Assembly (NCBI GenBank): GCA_018266215.1
Contig: JAFEAV010000051.1
Coordinates: 1 to 47,050, forward strand
Reading direction: 5' to 3'
Source: Cyanobacteria bacterium SZAS LIN-3
GTDB lineage: Bacteria; Cyanobacteriota; Vampirovibrionia; Obscuribacterales; Obscuribacteraceae
Length of the DNA: 47,050 bases
Below the pieces are notes generated by a model. That model searched no databases. It had not been told where the DNA came from and saw only the letters and a list, made by a program, of their open reading frames with translations. Below, piece by piece: positions 12,087 through 20,427 of this stretch. Position numbers and translations under genes: made by a program. Numbering within the stretch: the first letter of the stretch is position 1; each line of letters starts with the position of its first letter.

Positions 12087-13187
12087 ATGCCGCCAGCCAC
12101 TCCAAAAAATGTACTGACGATAAATTTTGGTGGCATCGGCGATGAAATACTCTTTTTGCCGGCCCTGAAGCAGCTGCGCCAGGCGCTCCCGCAAAGCAAG
12201 GTAACACTCCTGCTCGAGCCGCGCTCAAAATCAGTCGAGCAGGTGACCGATCTGATAGACGCCACAATCACCTTCGACATCAAAAAGCGCCCGCTCCTGC
12301 CAAAAGACCTCTGGCAGCTGCTCAGCTTGATTCGCGCCGGCTCCTACGACCTGGTCATTTCCTCCGGCTCGTCACCACAGGTGGCGGCGCTCCTCTTTTT
12401 GTCGGGCATCCCCGTACGCGTAGGCTATGGCTCAAACGCCCTGGCCAGGCTGCTGCTCACGCATCCGGTGGCGCTGAAGCGCGAGCAATACGCCGGCAAC
12501 ATGTACCACGACTTGATCGCCGGACTTTACGGCTATCTGCAACTGCCCTTCCCGCCCCATCAGTCGCAAATACCGCAGGTGACGGTCAAGGAAGAGTCCC
12601 GCGCGGCGATGCAGGCCCTGCTCAAAGAAACCGGCACCAGCGGCGATACTATTGTCCTGCTCCATCCGGGCACAAGCACAATGGCCGTGCAAAAAGGCAT
12701 CATCAAAACCTGGCCCACCGAGCACTGGCTGGCCTTGATAGAAAAACTGGCCGCCGTGCCGGCAGCCGACTGCGACAAAAATATCCGGGTCATTCTCGCC
12801 GGCGGGCCCGACGACAAAGAAGTGATAGCCGCTCTGGAAGCGGCGCTTGACCGCAGAGAGGGCGGCAGACCGGGCAATTTCGTCAGCTTCGCCGGCAAGA
12901 CGCGGGGCCTGTCCGACCTGGCCGCTCTCATCGACCTCTCTCAGGTGATGGTCTGTGTCGACTCGGCACCGATGCACCTCGCGGTCGGCCTGCACAAAAA
13001 GACAGTCGCCCTCTTCGGGCCCACCGAGCCGGAAAAGCTCATCCCCCAGAGTCCGGACTTCGCCGTCCTGGCCGACCGCCCCGAAGCCGGCTCTAGCCCG
13101 CCTCGCTCCCTGCTAGACGGGCTCGGCGTGCGGCTTCAGCCCGATATTGTCTACCGGTCTGTGCTGGATCTACTGAAGGCAAAGTAA
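12087..13187 (+). CDS. GT9-family glycosyltransferase (heptosyltransferase-like)
   Basis: A 366-residue two-domain GT-B protein of glycosyltransferase family 9, which in characterised members adds ADP-heptose to LPS core. Signatures are the N-terminal NFGGIGDEILFLPALKQL (the GDxxxxxPxL loop), PVRVGYG in the first domain, VLLHPGTS at the start of the second, and the nucleotide-sugar site VCVDSAPMHLAVGL followed by TVALFGPTEPEK. No signal peptide, so cytosolic or membrane-peripheral. It is divergent from the LCP gene. Its last 95 bp are also the end of the convergent HD-GYP gene, an unusually deep overlap, so the C-terminal ~30 residues may be poorly constrained in one of the two. Confidence 0.88.
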   Translation: MPPATPKNVLTINFGGIGDEILFLPALKQLRQALPQSKVTLLLEPRSKSVEQVTDLIDATITFDIKKRPLLPKDLWQLLSLIRAGSYDLVISSGSSPQVAALLFLSGIPVRVGYGSNALARLLLTHPVALKREQYAGNMYHDLIAGLYGYLQLPFPPHQSQIPQVTVKEESRAAMQALLKETGTSGDTIVLLHPGTSTMAVQKGIIKTWPTEHWLALIEKLAAVPAADCDKNIRVILAGGPDDKEVIAALEAALDRREGGRPGNFVSFAGKTRGLSDLAALIDLSQVMVCVDSAPMHLAVGLHKKTVALFGPTEPEKLIPQSPDFAVLADRPEAGSSPPRSLLDGLGVRLQPDIVYRSVLDLLKAK

Positions 13188-14226
13188 GACCAATGAAGCT
13201 GTCGGGGAATTCCTCGGCCAGCACCCTGTCGATTTCACGGCCGTCATCGCCGATAAAGGCCATGAGCGCGTCCACAACGGCGGGGTCAAATTGTTTGCCC
13301 GACATTTTCTTGAGCTCGGCTACCGCCCGCTCGTGGCCGATGGCCTCGCGGTAGGGCCGGTCGGTGGTCATGGCGTCGTAAGCGTCGGAGACAAGAATTA
13401 TACGAGCGCCGATGGGAATGGCATCACCCTTGAGCCCATCAGGATATCCGCTGCCGTCATAATACTCATGATGGTGTTTGACATACTCGCGCGCCCGCCA
13501 CAGTCCTTTGAGATCACCGATGATCTCGGCACTGGTGACCGGATGCTTGGACATGATTGCTTTTTCTTCCGGCGTCAGACTGCCCGGTTTCCACAAAATC
13601 GACTCGGGCACGCCAATCTTGCCGATGTCGTGCAGGATGCCGCCCAGCTCAACATCGCGCAGATGGTCGTTGGAGAGTCCCAGCTGGCGGCCGATCAAAA
13701 CGGCGAAGCGGCTGACGCGGAGGCTGTGACCGGCGGTATAGTCGCATTTTGCATCCAGGGCATCGGCCAGGGCACGGATAGTGCCGACACTGACTGATTC
13801 AAGATCGGTGATAGCCTGGGACAATTCCACCACCAGGCGGTCGTTGTTCTCTTTCAGCTCATAGGCCTCAAGGGCGCGGCGCACCGTGAGCTTAAGCTCT
13901 TCGGCGTCCCAGGGTTTAGGGATGTACTTATAAACATGACCGGCATTGATGGCGTCAATCAGGGCCTGCACATCGGTGTAGCCAGTCAGCAATATTTTTA
14001 TGGCGTCGGGGTTAATCTCAAGGGATTGCTCAAGAAGCTGCACGCCGGTCATTGAAGGCATGCGCTGGTCGGTGATGATGAGAGAGATGTCCTCATCTTT
14101 GAGAATTTTCAGCGCCGCAGCACCGCCCTCGGCTTCGAGGATGTCGTGCTCTTCGCTCAAGACCCGTCTGAGAAGCCTCAGATTTGGCACTTCATCATCC
14201 ACTACAAGTATTTTGTGGCGCCGCAT
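13093..14226 (-). CDS. Response regulator with HD-GYP domain (probable c-di-GMP phosphodiesterase)
   Basis: The receiver domain (~residues 4-120) has phospho-acceptor D53 in LIITDQRMP and the conserved Lys in IPKPWD. After a helical linker, an HD-GYP domain (~145-340) carries HD at 199-200 (ILHDIGK) and the HHHEYYDGSGYP motif at 251-262, the signature of c-di-GMP hydrolases. The C-terminal ~35 residues, rich in Arg and Ala, lie in the overlap with the convergent GT9 gene and may not matter for function. It follows the sensor kinase by 20 bp and is almost certainly that kinase's partner, lowering c-di-GMP when phosphorylated or dephosphorylated. Confidence 0.94.
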   Translation of the reverse strand: MRRHKILVVDDEVPNLRLLRRVLSEEHDILEAEGGAAALKILKDEDISLIITDQRMPSMTGVQLLEQSLEINPDAIKILLTGYTDVQALIDAINAGHVYKYIPKPWDAEELKLTVRRALEAYELKENNDRLVVELSQAITDLESVSVGTIRALADALDAKCDYTAGHSLRVSRFAVLIGRQLGLSNDHLRDVELGGILHDIGKIGVPESILWKPGSLTPEEKAIMSKHPVTSAEIIGDLKGLWRAREYVKHHHEYYDGSGYPDGLKGDAIPIGARIILVSDAYDAMTTDRPYREAIGHERAVAELKKMSGKQFDPAVVDALMAFIGDDGREIDRVLAEEFPDSFIGLTLPSVDPAQTGRQYRAEAARRARLAGSEAG

Positions 14227-14246
14227 CTATTTTCCCCTGCCAAGTA

Positions 14247-16415
14247 TCAGTCAGGCTCACCCACCAGTAGTTCTTGCCCATTTTGTCCGGATGATCGCTT
14301 GGCGACAAGCGGCACACGTACAAAGAAAGACGTACCTTTCCCAGGCTCTGATGTCAGCCAGATTTGCCCACCGTGGCGCTCGATTATGGAGTGACAGATG
14401 GACAATCCCAACCCCGTACCCTGACCGACAGGCTTCGTGGTGAAGAAAGGATCAAAGATTTTACTCTGAATCTCAGCTTTAATGCCACCTCCGCAGTCAT
14501 GTATTTCGACAAGCACGGATTCGGCCTCCAGCTCGCCCCGGATTTTGAGCAGGGGCTCGGGCACATCGGCCATGGCCTGGGCGGCGTTTGATAAGAGATT
14601 CATCCAGACCTGATTGAGCTGGCCGGGATAACAGAGAACCTGCGGCAGCTGCAGGTCGGAAAGATTGGAATCGACCGGGATTTTGTCGCGGCCATAAAAC
14701 TGAGAGAGAATTTTAAGAGTCGATTCGATGCCCTCAACAATAGACGCTTCTTTCAGCTCAGCTTCATCCAGACGGCTGAAGCTCTTGAGGTTTTTGATGA
14801 TGTGGCGAATGCGCTCCGAGCCTTCGTTTAAATCGGCGATGATATTGTCCAGATCGGTGACGAGAAAGTCATACTTCAATTTGTTCTTCAGCTCGTCAAC
14901 CGGCCTGCGATCGGCTTCCGGCAGCTTATCGATTTCGGAGACAACACGTTTGAGTTCGTCCACGTATTGTTTCAGGTAGGGCAAATTGCCGTGCACGAAG
15001 TTAATGGGATTGTTCAGTTCATGCGCGATACCGGCAACAAGACGCCCCAGTGAAGCCATTTTCTCCTGGTGCACCAGCTGAGACTGCACGGTCTTGAGCT
15101 CACTGTTCTTACTGTCGAGATTGAGATTCTTTTCCACCAGGTCTTCGTTTTTGTGCGACAGTTCGCGCACCAGACCGGCATGCTCAATGGCCACGGCCAC
15201 CTGTCCGGCAACCACTTTGGTGAGCACGACTTCGGCCTGGGCAAAGTCCCTGGTTGTGCGATCCGCCAGGATCAAAACACCCTTGGAAAATTCACCGTAC
15301 ATCATCGGCTGAATCATCAATCGATGATAACCGCCTTCTTTGAGCAGATCCGCGACGGGGGTAAAAAAGGCATCGTCGGCCGGTTCGCGAAAGACAAAGG
15401 TCTTGATCTTGGCACCGCTTTTGGGGTCGCGCTCGTAGGATCCTTTATTGTCGAGAATATACTGACAGATGCGCGGATCCATACCGGGCAAGCTGGAAGG
15501 CTTACCCTGAGCCTTTTCTTCCTCGGTCTGCCGGGCTCGCTCCACCATTACCGGCGCATCTTTACCGCCGTCGGGATTGGCCACGGCGATGGTGACAAGA
15601 TCGCACTCCACCGCCTGGGAGAGCTGGACAACGGCGGCCAGGAAGACCTTATCCAGCTCCAGGGTGCTGCGCACGGCCTTGTTGATAAAGTTGATCATGC
15701 GCTCGCGTTTGGCACGCTCATCCGTTTCATGCACCAGGCGCTCATTGGCGTCCAGCTGCTCATAGAGCCGCTCTTGCCCCTGCCTGGCCACCTGGCTCAT
15801 ATAATCGCAAAAGCGCGCCCAGAGCATGGCCACCGATGAGAAGAAAAAGGCACGGCCGAGAATGCGCCGCCACAGCCGGCTGGCATAGGCGGCGGCCAGG
15901 CCGCTGGAGCCTTTCTCTGAGAAAATATAGGGCAGGAAAGGCTCGTTTTCTTTAGTGAGAAGACCGATATAAGCAACCGAAACCAGCACGGCGGCAAAGT
16001 AAATACCGCGCTTGCCGAAGGTATAACTGGAGAGCAAAACCGGCAACAAATAGAGTACATAAAGGTCGGACTCGATGCCCTTGGTGTAATGAATGAGTCC
16101 GGTCAGGGCGAGGACGTCGAGGGTGATCATGACGCCGTTGAAGAGACGCAGGCGAGAAGGCGAAAGACGCAGCTTGCGCACGACAAAGGCGAGACCGATA
16201 AAAGAATAGATGCTGACACCGCCGATGATGGCAGCACTGGAATAAAATTCAAATTCATCACCGGCAAAGGTGCTTATTCCGACACAGAGGACCAGCGAAA
16301 CCAGGGCAAAGGCGATGCGGAAACGCAGCAACTGCTCACTTTTGAGATAAAGCTCGGCGGCCGACTCGCGCGTCCTGGCTTTACCTTCCCTGACTCGGTT
16401 GAGGGTGGCGGTCAT
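14247..16415 (-). CDS. Membrane sensor histidine kinase with GAF domain
   Basis: A 722-residue kinase. Residues ~30-205 hold about six membrane segments, like a 7TM-type sensor. A GAF-like domain spans ~240-415, followed by a coiled coil (~418-450), a dimerisation/phospho-acceptor domain with H465 (GIAHELNNPINFV) and an ATPase domain ending in FFTTKPVGQGTGLGLSI and GTSFFVRVP. The HELNNP form of the H box is typical of kinases paired with unusual output regulators. The ATG at 16415 lies two bases after the TPR gene stop, and the stop is 20 bp before the HD-GYP regulator. The three genes form an obvious operon. The signal sensed is unknown. Confidence 0.93.
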   Translation of the reverse strand: MTATLNRVREGKARTRESAAELYLKSEQLLRFRIAFALVSLVLCVGISTFAGDEFEFYSSAAIIGGVSIYSFIGLAFVVRKLRLSPSRLRLFNGVMITLDVLALTGLIHYTKGIESDLYVLYLLPVLLSSYTFGKRGIYFAAVLVSVAYIGLLTKENEPFLPYIFSEKGSSGLAAAYASRLWRRILGRAFFFSSVAMLWARFCDYMSQVARQGQERLYEQLDANERLVHETDERAKRERMINFINKAVRSTLELDKVFLAAVVQLSQAVECDLVTIAVANPDGGKDAPVMVERARQTEEEKAQGKPSSLPGMDPRICQYILDNKGSYERDPKSGAKIKTFVFREPADDAFFTPVADLLKEGGYHRLMIQPMMYGEFSKGVLILADRTTRDFAQAEVVLTKVVAGQVAVAIEHAGLVRELSHKNEDLVEKNLNLDSKNSELKTVQSQLVHQEKMASLGRLVAGIAHELNNPINFVHGNLPYLKQYVDELKRVVSEIDKLPEADRRPVDELKNKLKYDFLVTDLDNIIADLNEGSERIRHIIKNLKSFSRLDEAELKEASIVEGIESTLKILSQFYGRDKIPVDSNLSDLQLPQVLCYPGQLNQVWMNLLSNAAQAMADVPEPLLKIRGELEAESVLVEIHDCGGGIKAEIQSKIFDPFFTTKPVGQGTGLGLSICHSIIERHGGQIWLTSEPGKGTSFFVRVPLVAKRSSGQNGQELLVGEPD

Positions 16416-16417
16416 CG

Positions 16418-18271
16418 CTAAATATATTCCGCGGCGCGGCGGTAAACATCAGCGGCTTCGGCAAAACGACCGAGGGATTTGAGGGCGGCACCCCAGGCAT
16501 CATAGATGTCGCCGTCGTAGGGATCGATCTCGGAGGCTTTCTCGTATTTTTCCAGGGCCAGCTCCTGCAGACCGAGCAGGGACAGGGTCTTGCCCCAGAA
16601 GTAATAGAGCTGCGGATCCGATGATTCGACCTCGGCAGCTTCTCTAAACATTTCATCGGCTTCGACAAAGCGCCCCATGGCCATATAAATTTGACCGGCC
16701 ACCAGACGGGAAGCGGCATGGGTAGGCTGTTCCGCAATAACACCCAGGGCCACCTCGAGGGCCTCCTCGAAGCGCTGTTGCTCCTTAAAAGAACGAGCCA
16801 GAGCCACCTTCAGATCGCAGTCGCGCGGGCTGGCGGCCAGAAGCTTGATGGTTTGGGATTCAACAAGCTCATAACGAGCCGCTTTGAGCAGTTTATCGAG
16901 GGCTTCCTTTTGCGGGTCCAGACATTCGGGATCGTATTGCACGGCCAGCTCCAGATGCTGCCGCGCCGGCTGGTCCTGACCGAGCTGGTCATAGGCCTTG
17001 GAGAGATGCAGGTGAGCCAGGGCATAGTCGGGCCGTGCCGCCAGCGCCGCCGAAAATTTCTCCAGCGCCCCTTCATAATTGCCGGCCAGCAACAAGGCAC
17101 AGCCCAGGCCGTCGAGGGCCTGATAGTTATTGGGAGATTCGTTTAAGACCTGGCTGAAATACTGGGCCGCGCGCTGCAAATCACCCACGCCCAGATAGGC
17201 ATGACCGAGCCAGAAATCGAACAAACCATCGACACGTCTGGCGTCCAGGCGAATAAGCGCCTCGCGGCACCGTCCCATCAAGATATAAGTCACAGCCAGA
17301 TAGACGCGCAGGTCGTTATTCTCGGGCTCAAGGGCCAGGGCCTTCTCAAAAGACTCGGCGGCGCGATCGAATTCGCGCAGATGCACGCAGCAAAGCCCCA
17401 GATTCATCACCGGTTCCATCGACTGCGGGTCCATGTCTGCCGCTTCAAGAAGCTTCTCCGAAGCCTCTTCCGCCATGCCGCTGCGGAAAAGGGCCGCACC
17501 CCAGTCATTGTGAATGAGCGCTCTTTCCCTGGCACTGAGGGCTCTTTGCGTCAAATTGACGGCGTCCTGAAACAACCTGACGGCTTCCTCCAGCCGACCG
17601 GAACCGGCCAGGGCTGCCGCGGCAAAGCGCATGACAGTCACGTCCTTGGGATCGATCTGCCAGGCGCGGATAAAACATTTGGAGGCGTCTTCCTCATTGC
17701 CCATGGCCGCCAGAGCCACACCCAGCGAGACCAGAGCTTCGGTCAGCTCGGGATCAATATTGACCGCCGCCTGAAAATACTGAGCCGCTTCCATAAATTG
17801 CCCCAGGCGGAAACAAGCCAGACCGCCCTGGATATAACCGGCGGTCATGCGCGGATCAATTTTCACCGCCTGATTAAATTGACCGATGGCCCCGCGTATG
17901 GAATTCATCTCCAGCAGCGCCATGCCCCAGTGCAGATGGCCGACGGCAAAGTCCTGGCGGCGCTCACAGGCCTCGCGGAAACAGGGCATAGCCTCGGCCG
18001 GATGCCCGTCCTTGAGCAAAATCAGGCCCAACTGATAATGGGCGGTGGGATTTTCGGAGGCGATCGAAAGCGATGTCTTGATATGGCGCTCGGCCTCGGC
18101 GATTTTGCCGTTATTGAAGGCCAGAACACCCAGCTGGTACTGCACCGTCGGGTCGTTCATAAACTGACCGGGGTTTTGCTGGGCAAACTGATAGAGCGAT
18201 GAATAGGCCTCTTCCCATCTCCCCTGGGAGGCGAGCTCTGAGACTACTTGTGAAATAGGAGCCGAGGTCAC
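16418..18271 (-). CDS. Large TPR-repeat protein
   Basis: 617 residues composed almost wholly of tetratricopeptide repeats, about 17 units of 34. The TPR pattern (W/LG/A-Y/A-P spacing) is repeated clearly, for example HYQLGLILLKDGHPAEAMPC and AQYFQAAVNIDPELTEALVS. No signal peptide or membrane helix is visible, so it is probably cytoplasmic and scaffolds partner proteins. The start is GTG at 18271 with a weak ribosome site. It lies directly upstream of the sensor kinase with a two-base gap, which suggests it binds or tunes the kinase/HD-GYP pair. No enzymatic domain is seen. Confidence 0.9.
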   Translation of the reverse strand: MTSAPISQVVSELASQGRWEEAYSSLYQFAQQNPGQFMNDPTVQYQLGVLAFNNGKIAEAERHIKTSLSIASENPTAHYQLGLILLKDGHPAEAMPCFREACERRQDFAVGHLHWGMALLEMNSIRGAIGQFNQAVKIDPRMTAGYIQGGLACFRLGQFMEAAQYFQAAVNIDPELTEALVSLGVALAAMGNEEDASKCFIRAWQIDPKDVTVMRFAAAALAGSGRLEEAVRLFQDAVNLTQRALSARERALIHNDWGAALFRSGMAEEASEKLLEAADMDPQSMEPVMNLGLCCVHLREFDRAAESFEKALALEPENNDLRVYLAVTYILMGRCREALIRLDARRVDGLFDFWLGHAYLGVGDLQRAAQYFSQVLNESPNNYQALDGLGCALLLAGNYEGALEKFSAALAARPDYALAHLHLSKAYDQLGQDQPARQHLELAVQYDPECLDPQKEALDKLLKAARYELVESQTIKLLAASPRDCDLKVALARSFKEQQRFEEALEVALGVIAEQPTHAASRLVAGQIYMAMGRFVEADEMFREAAEVESSDPQLYYFWGKTLSLLGLQELALEKYEKASEIDPYDGDIYDAWGAALKSLGRFAEAADVYRRAAEYI

Positions 18272-18341
18272 GAAGCGGGGCCTGTCCGAGATAAAAGGGG
18301 TAAGTGCTCTGAGTATAACCGCTTAGTTATTAAGAAGCAGC

Positions 18342-19535
18342 CTAATTTAGCATCTGAAACAGGGCCAGGGTTAGTAGACAGAGGACAAACTGCACCCCCC
18401 AGAAGGCGGCCACAACCTGCCACTCGGCCCAGCCGGCGGGGCCGAGCACGGCCTCGAAGTGATGATGCAAGGGGGCCATGCGGAAAAGGCGCTTGCCTTC
18501 GCCCGGCAGGCGCCGGGTTAATTTGAGGAAAATCAGGGCCGGCGCAGACATAGGTTTTTCCGGCTTGTAGGGCTTGGTCAGCTTGAAATAAACCACCTGC
18601 ATCATGACCGAGAGCGCCTCGGCAATGTAAATGAGCGAGAGCGGCACAAAATAGAGGGTCAGGCCGCCGGCCAGCACCAGCGCCGCCATCAGGCCGCCGA
18701 TAAAGAGCGAGCCGGTGTCGCCCATAAAAATCCTGGCCGGATTTTTGTTGTAGATAAGAAAGCCCAGCAGGGCCAGAGACACGGTGGCGGATATGGTGGC
18801 ATAACCGGGTTGGCCGGCGGCGAAGAGCATCACAGCCAGGGTGGCAAAAACCTGAGTAGATGTGCCCGCTGCCAGACCGTCCATACCGTCATGCAAATTG
18901 ACGGCATTGGTTGTGGCGGCGGTGAGGAAAGCACCGAGGGCCAGGACGAGCAGGATGGGCAGAGTGACGAAGGCATGGATATCAGCGGGACTGGTCAGCA
19001 CCGCCGCCGCCGGATTCAAGCCCAGGACCTGGGCCAGACTGTTGGGCAAAATCAAACAGACCGGTCCGACCAGAGCCAGCACCAGACCGAGGATGCCACC
19101 AAGGACAGTTTCGGTCCCCAGGCGCAGGGAGGCAGATATTCCCTTATTGGCCTTCTGTCTGACCTTGGCGTAATCATCGGCAAAGCCAACGGCACCGCAG
19201 AGAAGACCGACGCCGAGGACAATCAAGGAAGTGGTCAAAACAGATCTTGTGACCGGAAAAAAAGCCAGACAGATGCTGCTCAGGGCTGTCGCCAGCATAA
19301 AGCACAAACCGCCCATGGTCGGCGTCTTGGCCTTGTGCGCATGGGACTTGGGCCCTTCTTCGCGCAACTGCTGGTCGACATTTTTTTGCTTGAGCCACTT
19401 TATATATGGTGGCATCAAGACGGCGGTCAATAAAAAAGCAATCAAGCCCGGCGCCAGAAACTGGACCAGGATGGTGAGGGTCGGTGCCAGCGAATAATTA
19501 GCCTGGCTGTAGGAGTTTAGTTGTTCTGGAGACAA
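18342..19535 (-). CDS. mraY: MraY, phospho-N-acetylmuramoyl-pentapeptide transferase
   Basis: MraY makes lipid I by moving phospho-MurNAc-pentapeptide onto undecaprenyl phosphate in the cytoplasmic membrane. Diagnostic sites are TPTMGG, the Asp pair D120-D121 (FADDYAK), NAVNLHDGMDGLAAG (~210-224), MGDTGS (271-276) and the MraY-specific MAPLHHHFE (353-361). About ten membrane segments are evident. At 397 residues it is longer than the usual 320-360. Extra residues occur around 160-190 and in the loop just before the HHH motif (~322-350). The start is TTG at 19535, five bases after the SLOG gene stop. No other mur/fts genes are adjacent. Confidence 0.95.
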   Translation of the reverse strand: MSPEQLNSYSQANYSLAPTLTILVQFLAPGLIAFLLTAVLMPPYIKWLKQKNVDQQLREEGPKSHAHKAKTPTMGGLCFMLATALSSICLAFFPVTRSVLTTSLIVLGVGLLCGAVGFADDYAKVRQKANKGISASLRLGTETVLGGILGLVLALVGPVCLILPNSLAQVLGLNPAAAVLTSPADIHAFVTLPILLVLALGAFLTAATTNAVNLHDGMDGLAAGTSTQVFATLAVMLFAAGQPGYATISATVSLALLGFLIYNKNPARIFMGDTGSLFIGGLMAALVLAGGLTLYFVPLSLIYIAEALSVMMQVVYFKLTKPYKPEKPMSAPALIFLKLTRRLPGEGKRLFRMAPLHHHFEAVLGPAGWAEWQVVAAFWGVQFVLCLLTLALFQMLN

Positions 19536-19540
19536 ACGGC

Positions 19541-20059
19541 TTAGTCGAGGTAGAAGCTAGTAACAATCTTACGATGTTCTTTAGCATAGTTTACCGACTC
19601 AAGCAGTGTATGACTCGTGTGATAGAGGAAACAAATTATTTGCTGACATCTATCGATAATCTCATGGTTGCATATGCGGCTGGCATCGGCCAGGGTCATG
19701 GTACGTCGTTCGGGATACTCGACGATATTCTTTATACCTATCAGAAGGTCCTGTACTTCACCGGGTTGCTGCCCAATTGTCTGGGGCAAAATAATGCTCA
19801 GTCTGTCGGGATTGGCTCTTTGCGCGCCGCGAATCACCGCCATATTTGTACCGTTGGCACCGCCGCTGGTGACGACCTGATTGCCGGAGAGGACCAGCGC
19901 ATAGGAAAGCATTTCCACAAGTTGCTGATGCGTCAGGGGTAAGTTACGAGTGCCGATTATTGCCACTTTACGAGGGCCGGACTGCTGTATCAAAAGCAAT
20001 TCTTGGGCCAACTCATCGACAGTCGGGATCGTAGCCGCACCAGGTTCAAGAGGAGACAT
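19541..20059 (-). CDS. SLOG/DprA-like Rossmann-fold protein
   Basis: A 172-residue single-domain protein. The core KVAIIGTRNLPLT, QVVTSGGANGTNMAVIRGA and SIILPQTIGQQ resembles the Rossmann-like SLOG fold shared by DprA and LOG proteins (GxR near the N-terminus, GGAxGxD/N in the middle). The DprA DNA-binding extras and C-terminal winged helix are absent, so a role in transformation is not implied. SLOG domains often bind nucleotides or nucleotide-derived ligands. It ends five bases before mraY and is likely cotranscribed. The ATG at 20059 has a purine-rich stretch upstream (GGAAACGG). Confidence 0.65.
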   Translation of the reverse strand: MSPLEPGAATIPTVDELAQELLLIQQSGPRKVAIIGTRNLPLTHQQLVEMLSYALVLSGNQVVTSGGANGTNMAVIRGAQRANPDRLSIILPQTIGQQPGEVQDLLIGIKNIVEYPERRTMTLADASRICNHEIIDRCQQIICFLYHTSHTLLESVNYAKEHRKIVTSFYLD

Positions 20060-20176
20060 ATGCTTCTATCCGTTTCCTTATAAATTGAGGCGCTGAAATT
20101 TAAGCTACCCCAATAAGTTTCGTACATTGCCAGTAGCTTTTAGATTACCTGCCTTAAGGTTGCTTTTGCAAAAGGC

Positions 20177-20205
20177 TTGACCCGGCTGTTTACAAGTTTT
20201 AATTA
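20177..20205 (+). promoter_or_regulatory. Candidate promoter for the pcrA-like gene
   Basis: TTGACC (20177-20182), a 17-bp spacer and TAATTA (20200-20205). The transcript would start near 20212, leaving an unusually long leader of ~215 nt before the GTG at 20428. Confidence 0.5.
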
Positions 20206-20305
20206 ACGGCGAGCCACATTTCTAGGGACAATAGTATTGCCCTCAAGCCTCTGTGCAGCTTTCACAGACATACACCAGGGAGCAGGGCGCATAGCCGATC
20301 TATAT

Positions 20306-20331
20306 CCGCCTCGTCGGACGGCGGCTTTTCT
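20306..20331 (+). terminator. Possible attenuator hairpin in the pcrA leader
   Basis: CCGCC (20306-20310) pairs with GGCGG (20320-20324) around a 9-nt loop and is followed by CTTTTCTT. The stem is only five pairs and the T tract is interrupted, so this may be a weak terminator/attenuator or simply a leader hairpin. Confidence 0.3.
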
Positions 20332-20427
20332 TGACATCAAAATAGCCCAGAGGCCACAAAATCGAGGCAAATGCCAAGACCAGGCCGGGCAAAAAAGGCG
20401 ACTTATATATACCCTGGGAGATAGAGC

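Larger units (their letters stand above)
20060..20427. other. 368-bp intergenic region between SLOG gene and pcrA
   Basis: No convincing gene is present. It holds a good plus-strand promoter (20177-20205), a GC hairpin followed by CTTTTCTT (20306-20331) and a TTGACA at 20331 with no well-spaced -10. The minus-strand half (20060-20170) should contain the SLOG/mraY promoter, but I could not pick a clear one. Confidence 0.5.

Noticed and set aside
12432..12995. 187-codon minus-strand frame
   Set aside because: Antisense to the GT9 glycosyltransferase; no motif or ribosome site.
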